64,000 bases of DNA from Anthropogastromicrobium sp052273485. GTDB taxonomy: Bacteria > Bacillota > Clostridia > Lachnospirales > Lachnospiraceae. The stretch is taken from contig DAVZID010000001.1 of assembly GCA_052273485.1 (NCBI GenBank), positions 85,374 through 149,373 of the forward strand, read 5' to 3'. A model generated the notes under the pieces. The model was not told the origin of the DNA. It did no database searches and worked only from the letters and a program-made list of their open reading frames with translations. The position numbers and the translations under genes are program-made. This document shows, piece after piece, positions 24,721 to 32,626 of the stretch. Numbering within the stretch: position 1 is the stretch's first letter; each line of letters begins with the position of its first letter.

Positions 24721-26997
24721 ATGCTATACGTGGTGAATGTAGAGGCATGTATTCATCAGGAAAATTATGGCATCTTTTTCTACGAACAGGCGGCAAAGCG
24801 AAAGATTGAGCTGTTTGATGCCACTTGGGACGGCGAATCGCTTACAGGTGCGTTTTCCCAGATCGCAGCGCATATCAACCGCCGCGAATTTGAGGATACG
24901 GATTATCAGGTCATTGTATGTGTGAGAAAGCATCTAAGAGCATCCAGACATCAGGTGGCATACAAAACAGGCGATCAAGGAATAAGCAATCAGAGAATAA
25001 GGAGTTCGGTAAGTGGTGGGCAGCGAACTTGGCATGATACAACGCTATATGCAAAGACGCTTGTCGCACAATCACTTGAGCAGTCGGGTATGGCATCCGT
25101 TTTGACATCATCGTATGCAAGAAAGGTAACGATTGTCTTTCAGGCGGAGCAGGAATATTTTGGCAGTGCCGAGCAGACAAGCAGTTGGGAGGAAGAACAG
25201 GAAGGACTTCGGTGCTTCTTAAGCAACCTCCAGTCTGTGTGCGATGCAGCACCAGTAGAGTTAGAATCAACAGAAGCAAAATCAGAGACAAAACAGTCAT
25301 CCGAATCAGTTGTGCTCGTGGACAGCTTTGGTTTGCCAGCTGTGTTAAAGCCCGACGAGTGGGAGCATACGCTTTTCACGGCACTTTCGCGAGCAACGAA
25401 AGTATCAGTGAAAGAATCTATGGCACAGGGGCATCCTGCATATTCATATGAAAAAATGGAATGCTCGGAGACTTGGCTTCGAAAGCGCCTCCTTTCGGTA
25501 ATGGAGGAAGAAAAAGCACTTGATGAAAAATTAAGTAAGCCCGAAGAGGATATTCCAGAAGCAGGAGCACTTCCATTTGAAGATGAGGAGAAAAACGATG
25601 GACAGGGTGAGTATATCAGTCATCGTCTGCGAAGCCTCATTGATGGAAGTAAAATTGGGCGCGTCTGCGAGGTCATTTATTGGCCGGTTGCGGCAAAGAG
25701 CAGTCAGGCAAGTACTCTTGCTATGTTTGGCTTGACGGAGCTTCTTTGTACAAACAAAGAGATTACAAAAGAGAGTATACAAATCTATCAGACACAGGGC
25801 GATCCTTATGCGAGTCGTTTGCTGCAGCACCACTTTGCCTCTATTTTGGCCGGATACCGCTATCAGCTTGGCAAAAAGCGTCAGCAGATCATCCGTGAGA
25901 TTCAGTCTGAGCGAGCTGCCCAAAATGCCACCCTGGAAAATGCAGTTCTGGAAAATACAATCCTTGATTCTTATGAAGCAAATGATGCATATGATTCATC
26001 ACGATACACCGAAGCGACAACAGTTCCATCGGCACCGCAGGACTATCTGGAGCATTTGGCAAACGTAAAAATGCAATTAAATGCCTGCAAATTTTCCTTA
26101 CAGGAGGGAAAACGAAACGAGATGAAAGAGCGCGTCGAGCAGGCATCACAGATTTTGACTCAGGCGATAGATGGTCTTGAGGAGGAACTCATTTCATACG
26201 AAAAGACAGCGGCAAAAACGCTGTACCGGGAAGCAGATCAGGCAGCAAGTGTCGGTTTTGACTATTCACATGCAGTCGATGCGATTGATGAGATTGGTCA
26301 CAAGAACGGCCAGACAAAAGCGGCAAATGCTGGAACGAAGAAAAAGGATGAACGACGAACTGAGACAGCAGCGAAAGAGATGATTACCAAATGGAAACAG
26401 GACATGGACTTTCTTGTCGGCTGTGCAAAGCTGACTGGTTTTATTGCATCGTTTCTTTATTTATGTGGCTGCATCACAGTGATTGGTGGACTTTATTTTG
26501 GTGTACATAAAAATGGCAGTGTGCAGTCGGTATATGCCGGTCTTTGTGCGATGGCGATTGTCGGTATTGTACTGATTATAGGAAGCTTTCGCATTTCAGC
26601 ATTCTTTATGCAGGAGATTCGAAGGAGCTTTGATGAGCTTCAGGAAAAGCTTGAGGAAGTTATGCAGGCATATCGCTTCCGGGCGCAGGACTATGAAGAA
26701 AATCTGAACGCATGGCTTCTTGAGTTAAACAAGCAGCAGTCTGAGCGTGATCGAAAGCAAACGCATAGCGATCGAAGTGAACAGACATCTGCGCGTGCAT
26801 GGCATCTTGCAAACATGAAGCGCATCTTAGATTCGCTGGAATCATTTGGTTTTGAGCACATCGAGCAAGAATTTTTTGAGCAGGAAAATCCAGTAATTGC
26901 AGCGCGTATTGTGCAGCCGATGGAGTATCGACAAAAAGAGATTGAAAATGAAATTTATTGGCCGGTGTGGACCGCAGAAGGGGGGAAGAGTTCGTGA
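24721..26997 (+). CDS. Cassette membrane protein of unknown function
   Basis: A 758-residue protein in no family that I recognise. Residues 1-180 look like a globular alpha/beta domain (MLYVVNVEACIHQENYG). About 190-320 is acidic and partly disordered. About 420-560 is helical and coiled-coil-like with many E, Q and K. Two close membrane helices lie at about 570-593 and 600-622, and a second coiled coil of about 120 residues follows. Both ends therefore face the same side, probably the cytoplasm. ATG 24721 follows AAAGGGGGTG. Its stop overlaps the next gene in GTGA. I infer a membrane scaffold linking the tubulin-like GTPase to the bilayer. Confidence 0.7.
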   Translation: MLYVVNVEACIHQENYGIFFYEQAAKRKIELFDATWDGESLTGAFSQIAAHINRREFEDTDYQVIVCVRKHLRASRHQVAYKTGDQGISNQRIRSSVSGGQRTWHDTTLYAKTLVAQSLEQSGMASVLTSSYARKVTIVFQAEQEYFGSAEQTSSWEEEQEGLRCFLSNLQSVCDAAPVELESTEAKSETKQSSESVVLVDSFGLPAVLKPDEWEHTLFTALSRATKVSVKESMAQGHPAYSYEKMECSETWLRKRLLSVMEEEKALDEKLSKPEEDIPEAGALPFEDEEKNDGQGEYISHRLRSLIDGSKIGRVCEVIYWPVAAKSSQASTLAMFGLTELLCTNKEITKESIQIYQTQGDPYASRLLQHHFASILAGYRYQLGKKRQQIIREIQSERAAQNATLENAVLENTILDSYEANDAYDSSRYTEATTVPSAPQDYLEHLANVKMQLNACKFSLQEGKRNEMKERVEQASQILTQAIDGLEEELISYEKTAAKTLYREADQAASVGFDYSHAVDAIDEIGHKNGQTKAANAGTKKKDERRTETAAKEMITKWKQDMDFLVGCAKLTGFIASFLYLCGCITVIGGLYFGVHKNGSVQSVYAGLCAMAIVGIVLIIGSFRISAFFMQEIRRSFDELQEKLEEVMQAYRFRAQDYEENLNAWLLELNKQQSERDRKQTHSDRSEQTSARAWHLANMKRILDSLESFGFEHIEQEFFEQENPVIAARIVQPMEYRQKEIENEIYWPVWTAEGGKSS

Positions 26998-29477
26998 GAG
27001 AGATTGTAACGATTTGTTTTGCAGCAATTCTTCTTGCACTGGATTTGTCTTTGGCAGTCTCACTTAGGCGGCTGATTAAAAACAGAAGCAAAGCGCAGGG
27101 TGCAGTAACTGCGCTTGTCTATGTGATCGCTGGCGCAGTTGCCATATTTGCAGGTGGCATGGGCAGTGAAACGCTGTATCAGTCAATGCGACAAACAAAG
27201 TGGTTTTCCTATATCAAGACAAATTTTTTGTCCAGCGTCAATCCGCAAATGCTTTATTTCCTTTTGTATGTATTATTCCTAAATTTTGCAACGGTGCTTG
27301 CAGGTCTTTTGCTATGGTGGCTGATTGATGTACTAAGCAGACAGCCAAAAATAAAAAGAGCGGCAGAGCAGGTAAAAAGCACGGTAGTATTGAAGATAAC
27401 AGCAAGAAGAAAAACGAAAGTTCCACCTGATATGGTAAAAGTCCCGCCGTTGGCGGTACTGGGTAAGTGGCTGTGGAATGTAGGCAGCGCACTTCTTATT
27501 TTATTCTTTGTTGAAATTGTGTGCGGATTCATTGCTGCATATCTCAAGATTCCAAACTTTTCCTATGGAAGAAAGATACAGTGGGCATATGGCTTTTTTC
27601 GAGTGCCGATTCTGTTAAGTCTTGTATCGGTATCCCTTGCACGAGCACTCAGTTACGATGCAAAGCGTGCACTTGAAGTAAGACCAGCGCTAGAGAGCAC
27701 AGATAGAACAAAAGCAAAGGCACACAAAAATGCAACTCAAAATCAGGAAGAAAACGCAGGACGTACCGCATATAGAAGACTTCTTCAAGGAATGAGTATG
27801 CGAGCACCAAAGGATTGTGATTTGACCTCCTTTTTGCCTGATTATTTGTATGAGTGTTTCCAACGTCGCCGCCGTGTGATTATTTTATGTAACAGCAAAG
27901 ATGACATAGATGCATGGCATACATTGTTAAAGCGCATGTTAACAGGTCGTTTCGGTGAAATCTGTCTGATCCGAATTGGCGACAGTATGCACTTGAAGAA
28001 TCGAGAGGATATTGATATACTAGTGGCGGATGCGGATGAATTTTTGCAAGAAGATTTGCAGCGCATATGGCCACTGTGGTTTTCACAGGTTGGATTTGTG
28101 ATTTTGTCAGATACCCATCCATTTTTGGCGCACACAACGCAGGCAGATGTATTCTTTGCATCGTGGAAGCAGTCGGTTACAAAAGCATCCGTTGCAAAAG
28201 CATCCTTGTCTTCAAAGAAAGACAAAATGCAGGTTCAATATTTGTTTTTGGACTGCACGATGACCACGCAGGAAAAAGAAGCGCTGACCTATTATGCAGG
28301 AAGTGAGGTAGCAGATGCGACAGTGCATAAGACGTTGCAAGAGCAGGAGCTTGTGCCGTGGATGTTGGTATCGCCGGCTGGCATCTATCGCAGATTGTTG
28401 CTTTTAATGCAAACAGAAAATGGTGTGCCGGAAAGCTGGCTTGTCAAGCAGAAAAAGCGTTTTGGCATGGAGGCAGCGACAACAGAAGACTTTTTAAAAA
28501 TGGTCTTGTCCGCTGTGCTGCCAAAGTATTCCGTTCAGAATCTGTATGATAGCGTTTCCTTTGAGGAAGAATTGGGATGGCCTCATGGCAAATGGTATGT
28601 ACGCTTAAGTGATGCGGCGGCAGAGGCTCTTTTGACAAGAAAGGATACCGAATCAACTGCTGTAACGACGGGCAAACGACAGGGAATGCTGTGTTTGCCA
28701 GATCTTGTCTATGAGGCAGAGGGAATGGCTCCACTTGGCTCAGCGGTGTATCAGGGAAATAAGACCATGCAGCTTTGCCAGACACAGATAAAGCGTACTT
28801 GTATTGGCTCGTACTTTATCGCAGAGGCAAAAAATGCAGATGCGTACAATCATATGATATATGAAAAATATGAGGAAAAATCGGTAGTTCGCAAGCCTTT
28901 TGAGTATGAGGCTGTTCTGTTGCGGCTAACCATAAAGTGCGGTGAAAGCTCCGAGCGAAAGCAGATGGAGCAGATGCTTTCAGCTGTATGCAACGAAGTT
29001 TTACAAGTCATTTTCCCATATAGCAAAGGGCAGATTACCGCGTGCTACGTGGAACCCGACCACGACGTTTCGTCTGGAATTGTTCCAAGAATGAACACTG
29101 CACAAAAAAAGACCCACACGGTACAGGAGTCACAGAAGGAACAGGAAAAAGCGCAAGAACAGAACAAAACACAGAGCGAAGTTCAACAGAAGGAGAGCGA
29201 AGCTCACACTTGCAGCGATACGATCACGGTCTATCTGATCGAAAATCAGAGTGAGCAGGGCCTTGCGGCAGTGCTTCATCAAAACAACAGTCTGTTTCTT
29301 CATCTGTGCCGTGAGTGGCTGGAACGGGCAATAACGGATTCGGCGTCAAAAGAGGCTGCATTAGTGGACTATTTGATGACCGAGCAGCGAAAAGATCTGA
29401 TGCTTCCGGCAGCGTCCCAGAGTGCCGGTCAGATCGCGGGACTCGCGAAGCTTCTTGTCGGGCTTCTCAGTGAGTAA
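26994..29477 (+). CDS. Multi-pass membrane protein with degenerate MrfA/YprA-helicase-like domain
   Basis: An 827-residue protein starting at GTG 26994 after AGGGGGG, overlapping the previous stop by four bases. Five membrane helices are predicted at about 4-24, 36-57, 83-110, 160-183 and 202-221. The cytoplasmic part resembles an MrfA-type SF2 helicase read from motif Ia onward. R-V-I-I-L-C-N-S-K-D-D takes the place of the A-L-Y-L-F-P-T-K-A strand, F-V-I-L-S-D-T-H sits where D-E-x-H is expected, and L-F-L-D-C-T-M matches the S-A-T motif. A Y-Q-G-N-K-T-M-Q-L stretch and a DUF1998-like end (V-Y-L-I-E-N-Q-S-E-Q-G-L-A) follow. No Walker A (GKT/S) exists, so ATP hydrolysis is not expected. Alternatively this is a novel domain with chance resemblance. 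Confidence 0.62.
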   Translation: MREIVTICFAAILLALDLSLAVSLRRLIKNRSKAQGAVTALVYVIAGAVAIFAGGMGSETLYQSMRQTKWFSYIKTNFLSSVNPQMLYFLLYVLFLNFATVLAGLLLWWLIDVLSRQPKIKRAAEQVKSTVVLKITARRKTKVPPDMVKVPPLAVLGKWLWNVGSALLILFFVEIVCGFIAAYLKIPNFSYGRKIQWAYGFFRVPILLSLVSVSLARALSYDAKRALEVRPALESTDRTKAKAHKNATQNQEENAGRTAYRRLLQGMSMRAPKDCDLTSFLPDYLYECFQRRRRVIILCNSKDDIDAWHTLLKRMLTGRFGEICLIRIGDSMHLKNREDIDILVADADEFLQEDLQRIWPLWFSQVGFVILSDTHPFLAHTTQADVFFASWKQSVTKASVAKASLSSKKDKMQVQYLFLDCTMTTQEKEALTYYAGSEVADATVHKTLQEQELVPWMLVSPAGIYRRLLLLMQTENGVPESWLVKQKKRFGMEAATTEDFLKMVLSAVLPKYSVQNLYDSVSFEEELGWPHGKWYVRLSDAAAEALLTRKDTESTAVTTGKRQGMLCLPDLVYEAEGMAPLGSAVYQGNKTMQLCQTQIKRTCIGSYFIAEAKNADAYNHMIYEKYEEKSVVRKPFEYEAVLLRLTIKCGESSERKQMEQMLSAVCNEVLQVIFPYSKGQITACYVEPDHDVSSGIVPRMNTAQKKTHTVQESQKEQEKAQEQNKTQSEVQQKESEAHTCSDTITVYLIENQSEQGLAAVLHQNNSLFLHLCREWLERAITDSASKEAALVDYLMTEQRKDLMLPAASQSAGQIAGLAKLLVGLLSE

Positions 29478-29520
29478 GCGCATCCAAATACTATAATGAT
29501 TCAGTCAGGAGGAAAGCAAA

Positions 29521-30054
29521 ATGAGTGGAGTAAAAAACGAAGTATTCAAAAATATGGAGACCAGAAGAAGTATCCGCAAGTATAAGCCGGATATGGTTCC
29601 GAAGGAAATCATCGAGAAGATTGCAGAGGCAGGCACCTATGCAGCAACTGGTATGGGCAAGCAGTCTCCGATCATCATTGCTGTTACCAATAAGGAATTA
29701 AGAGACCGTCTTTCTCGCATGAATGCATCAGTGATGGGTACAGACGGCGATCCGTTCTATGGTGCACCGGTCGTTTTGGTTGTTTTGGCAAATAAGAATT
29801 GTGGTACTTATGTTTATGATGGAAGCCTTGTCATGGGCAATTTGATGTTAGCTGCACATGAGCTTGGAATTGCTAGCTGTTGGATTCACCGCGCAAAGGA
29901 AGAATTTGAGAGTCCAGAAGGCAAGCAGATTTTAAAGGACCTTGGCATCACAGGCGACTATGAGGGTATTGGTCATTGCATTCTAGGATATGCCGATTGC
30001 GAGGAGCCAAAGGCTGCACCGAGAAAAGAAAACTATGTGATTTTTGCAGAATAA
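29521..30054 (+). CDS. Nitroreductase family protein
   Basis: A 177-residue FMN-dependent oxidoreductase. Family motifs are E-T-R-R-S-I-R-K-Y near residues 13-21 (FMN phosphate contact), A-G-T-Y-A-A-T-G-M-G-K-Q near 37-48, and L-G-I-A-S-C-W-I near 115-122. It is shorter than the usual 200-220 residues but keeps the core. It probably forms a homodimer in the cytoplasm and reduces nitro compounds, quinones or flavins with NAD(P)H. ATG 29521 follows AGGAGG at the right distance. The gene begins 43 bases after the tubulin-like cassette, but the change in subject suggests it is a separate unit. Confidence 0.88.
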   Translation: MSGVKNEVFKNMETRRSIRKYKPDMVPKEIIEKIAEAGTYAATGMGKQSPIIIAVTNKELRDRLSRMNASVMGTDGDPFYGAPVVLVVLANKNCGTYVYDGSLVMGNLMLAAHELGIASCWIHRAKEEFESPEGKQILKDLGITGDYEGIGHCILGYADCEEPKAAPRKENYVIFAE

Positions 30055-30133
30055 TAAAACGTGAACATGGTAAAATGTGAACCTATCAAAACGTTTAAAA
30101 ATCAATAAACCCTTGTGTTTATAGGAATTTCAC

Positions 30134-30212
30134 TTGCCTCTTTCCCAAAAAGACGGTATAATTGCAATATTAAACGAGTATTTAAGCGATTATACCGCTT
30201 TTGGGAAAGGGG
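30134..30212 (+). promoter_or_regulatory. TetR promoter within a large inverted repeat
   Basis: TTGCCT at 30134-30139, a 17-base spacer and TATAAT at 30157-30162. The spacer and -10 box form the left arm (30137-30162) of an inverted repeat. The right arm (30189-30212) repeats TTTCCCAAAA..CGGTATAAT in reverse and ends in the GGGAAAGGGG ribosome site of the TetR gene. This is a likely autoregulatory operator. Confidence 0.65.
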
Positions 30213-30218
30213 TTTTTC

Positions 30219-30848
30219 ATGGCGATAGCGACAAAGAAACTTCTGGCGGACGGTTTGAAAGAGCTGCTGAAGAAAAAAACACTGGAAAAGATTACAGTAA
30301 AGGAACTGGTGGCAACCTGTGGGGTGAATCGCCAGACGTTTTATTATAATTTTCAAGACATCTACGAACTTCTTGAATGGATTTTTGTTGAAGAAGGAGC
30401 ACGGTTAAGAAAAAAAACAGAAGGAATGAAAGACTGGCGAGAGCGCCTTCAAGTCATTATTAATGAGATTAATAATGAGGAAAACAGACGATTGATTTTA
30501 AATGCGTTTTATTCCGTAAATCCGATGCAGATTGACCGTTTTATGCAAAATTATTTTCGTCCATCCGTAGAGGAGATCATTACAGAGAATATTCGTGATG
30601 TGGATATTTCAGAAAAAAACCGTGAATTTATGATTCGTATGTATGATCTATTCTGGGTGGATCTTATTATGAGATGGATTCAGACTGGCATGGAAATGAG
30701 TGAGATGACTGGTGATATTGAGAAAATTATTTCCGTCATGACAGGCTCGAGTGTATACATAGCGCAAAACTTAAAGGATCTGGAAGAAAAAAAGAAGCCA
30801 ATATTTCGACCGGCAGGTGAGAACAATCGAAACAGTAGAATTAGCTAG
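30219..30848 (+). CDS. TetR/AcrR family transcriptional regulator
   Basis: A 209-residue repressor-type protein. Residues 5-55 are the TetR DNA-binding domain with LEKITVKELVATCGVNRQTFYYNF. The rest is a helical sensor domain of the DhaS-like TetR_C type (LFWVDLIMRWIQTGMEM near 155-172). The start is ATG 30219, six bases after GGGAAAGGGG; an in-frame TTG at 30201 lies inside the ribosome site and is rejected. Its promoter is embedded in a long inverted repeat, so it probably represses itself. The neighbouring radical SAM gene, reached after a terminator, or the nitroreductase could be targets. The ligand is unknown. Confidence 0.88.
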   Translation: MAIATKKLLADGLKELLKKKTLEKITVKELVATCGVNRQTFYYNFQDIYELLEWIFVEEGARLRKKTEGMKDWRERLQVIINEINNEENRRLILNAFYSVNPMQIDRFMQNYFRPSVEEIITENIRDVDISEKNREFMIRMYDLFWVDLIMRWIQTGMEMSEMTGDIEKIISVMTGSSVYIAQNLKDLEEKKKPIFRPAGENNRNSRIS

Positions 30849-30872
30849 AATTTGTTGAGTCAGCTAGACAAC

Positions 30873-30910
30873 AAAAGCACTTTGTCTAAATTTTGGACAG
30901 GTGCTTTTTT
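30873..30910 (+). terminator. Terminator after the TetR gene
   Basis: AAAAGCAC..TGTC pairs with GACA.GTGCTTTT around AAATTTT, and the right arm runs into TTTTTT. The stem allows one mismatch. Confidence 0.75.
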
Positions 30911-31000
30911 GTGTCTATTCCATTCTTTTTTATCAATGAGTACAATAAAATCTATTCAGAGGCAGTAATATTGACACAAAAGATGCAGCTGATAAGAGAG

Positions 31001-31034
31001 GGTACAGTTAAAAAACGAATAGACAAACTGTACC
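31001..31034. promoter_or_regulatory. Inverted repeat GGTACAGTT ... AACTGTACC
   Basis: Nine perfectly paired bases per arm with 16 bases between, ending 12 bases before the ribosome site of the radical SAM gene. It may be a regulator site or an RNA hairpin. A TTGACA lies upstream at 30971, but no convincing -10 accompanies it. Confidence 0.5.
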
Positions 31035-31057
31035 ATTATATGATGGGAGGAATCGAC

Positions 31058-32404
31058 ATGATTGGACAGGAATTAAAGAGAATGGGTATTGCAACCGCAT
31101 ACCGTTATATCGAGAAAAATCCGAAAGATAATTTAAAAAAACTTATGACCTGGGTAGACCGTATCGCAGGAGAAGGCCCAGACAGCTTTGAGGAGCAGAG
31201 AAAGGTCGTATGGGATGTTTTAAATCATCCGGAATCCAATATGTATCAGCTAATCATGCGTGTGATTGAGGAGGTTGATCCAGAGATTGTTAAGACAGTT
31301 TTCTCGAATTTCTTCTTAAATGCAGCGATCCTTGGCTGGCCGAAACAGGAAACGTTAAGAGCCGAGTACAATTGCAACATTCCATGGGCAATTTTGTTAG
31401 ATCCGACTTCAGCCTGTAATTTGCATTGTACCGGTTGCTGGGCAGCTGAGTATGGGAACAAGCTGAACCTGTCATTTGATGAGATTGATAATATTATTGA
31501 GCAGGGAAAAGAATTAGGCATTTATTTCTATATTTATACGGGTGGTGAACCGCTCGTCAGAAAGAATGATCTGATTGCGCTGTGTAAGAAGCACTCAGAT
31601 TGTATCTTCCTTTCTTTCACAAATGCAACCTTGATTGATGATGCATTTACTGATGATATGCTTCGCGTAAAGAACTTTGTTCCAGCGATCAGTGTAGAGG
31701 GCGATATGGCAGCTCATGACGGCAGACGAGGAAAAGGCTCTTACGAGAAAGTGGAAAAGGCAATGAAACTGTTAAAGCAGAAGAAACTTCCGTTTGGTGT
31801 TTCCTGCTGTTATACAAGTGCAAACTGTGACAGCATCAGTAGTGACGAGTTTTATGATTGGCTGGTGGATCAGGGTACGTTATTTGCATGGTATTTTCAC
31901 TATATGCCAGTTGGAAACGATGCAGTACCGCAGTTAATGCCGACTCCATCCCAGAGAGAGAGGATGTATGATCGTGTGCGTTATTGCAGACGTGTAAAGC
32001 CAATGTTTGCGATCGACTTCCAGAATGATGGTGAATATGTTGGCGGATGTGTAGCTGGCGGACGTCGTTACCTACATATCAATGCAAATGGTGATGTGGA
32101 TCCGTGTGTATTCATTCACTACTCAGACAGCAATATCCGTGAGAAAACACTCCTTGAGTGCTTACAGTCTCCGCTGTTTATGGCTTACCATGACAATCAG
32201 CCATTTAATGAGAATCATTTGCGTCCATGTCCAATGCTTGAGAATCCGCAGAAGCTAAGAGAGATGGTAGCAAAAACACAGGCGAAGTCAACGGATATGC
32301 AGAGTCCTGAGAGTGCAGAGCATCTTTGCAGCAAGTGCGATGAGTATGCAAAGAACTGGACACCATCCGCGGATAAGTTGTGGAGTGAGTCACATAAGAA
32401 ATAA
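31058..32404 (+). CDS. Radical SAM protein with cysteine-rich C-terminus
   Basis: A 448-residue Fe-S enzyme. The radical SAM cluster motif is S-A-C-N-L-H-C-T-G-C near residues 118-127, followed by the S-adenosylmethionine strand Y-I-Y-T-G-G-E-P near 160. A C-terminal region with C-V-A-G-G, D-P-C-V-F near 350, C-P-M near 390 and C-S-K-C-D near 430 looks like a SPASM-type site for extra clusters. A helical N-terminal region of about 100 residues precedes the core. ATG 31058 follows GGGAGG; the long upstream frame to 30893 has no ribosome site and crosses the TetR terminator. Related proteins are often annotated only as radical SAM; the substrate is unknown. Confidence 0.88.
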   Translation: MIGQELKRMGIATAYRYIEKNPKDNLKKLMTWVDRIAGEGPDSFEEQRKVVWDVLNHPESNMYQLIMRVIEEVDPEIVKTVFSNFFLNAAILGWPKQETLRAEYNCNIPWAILLDPTSACNLHCTGCWAAEYGNKLNLSFDEIDNIIEQGKELGIYFYIYTGGEPLVRKNDLIALCKKHSDCIFLSFTNATLIDDAFTDDMLRVKNFVPAISVEGDMAAHDGRRGKGSYEKVEKAMKLLKQKKLPFGVSCCYTSANCDSISSDEFYDWLVDQGTLFAWYFHYMPVGNDAVPQLMPTPSQRERMYDRVRYCRRVKPMFAIDFQNDGEYVGGCVAGGRRYLHINANGDVDPCVFIHYSDSNIREKTLLECLQSPLFMAYHDNQPFNENHLRPCPMLENPQKLREMVAKTQAKSTDMQSPESAEHLCSKCDEYAKNWTPSADKLWSESHKK

Positions 32405-32455
32405 TAAAAATTGAAATAATGATTCTGATTATATATTGAGAAATTCTTAAGTAAA

Positions 32456-32513
32456 AAAGCCTTCTAATTGTAAATGTTTATCTGACATTTGCAGTTAGGG
32501 GCTTTTCATTTTT
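32456..32513 (+). terminator. Terminator after the radical SAM gene
   Basis: AAAAGCC..CTAATTGTAAATG pairs with CATTTGCAGTTAG..GGCTTTT with small bulges, then TCATTTTT. Confidence 0.75.
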
Positions 32514-32533
32514 AAGTGGCTTAAAAAACTGTA

Positions 32534-32562
32534 TTGACAGTAGCTAATTCTAAGGGTAAGCT
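32534..32562 (+). promoter_or_regulatory. Promoter of the 32627 gene
   Basis: A perfect TTGACA at 32534-32539, a 17-base spacer, and TAAGCT at 32557-32562. TAGCT and AGCTA form a small inverted repeat across the spacer and -10 box. Confidence 0.6.
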
Positions 32563-32626
32563 AACAATAAGTAAAAATCAAAAAATGTTGTCTATATAGA
32601 TGACATGGCAAAAAGGAGGAAAGCGC

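Noticed and set aside
30893..31057. Upstream extension of the radical SAM protein
   Set aside because: It crosses the TetR terminator, lacks a ribosome site, and the family begins near the ATG at 31058.
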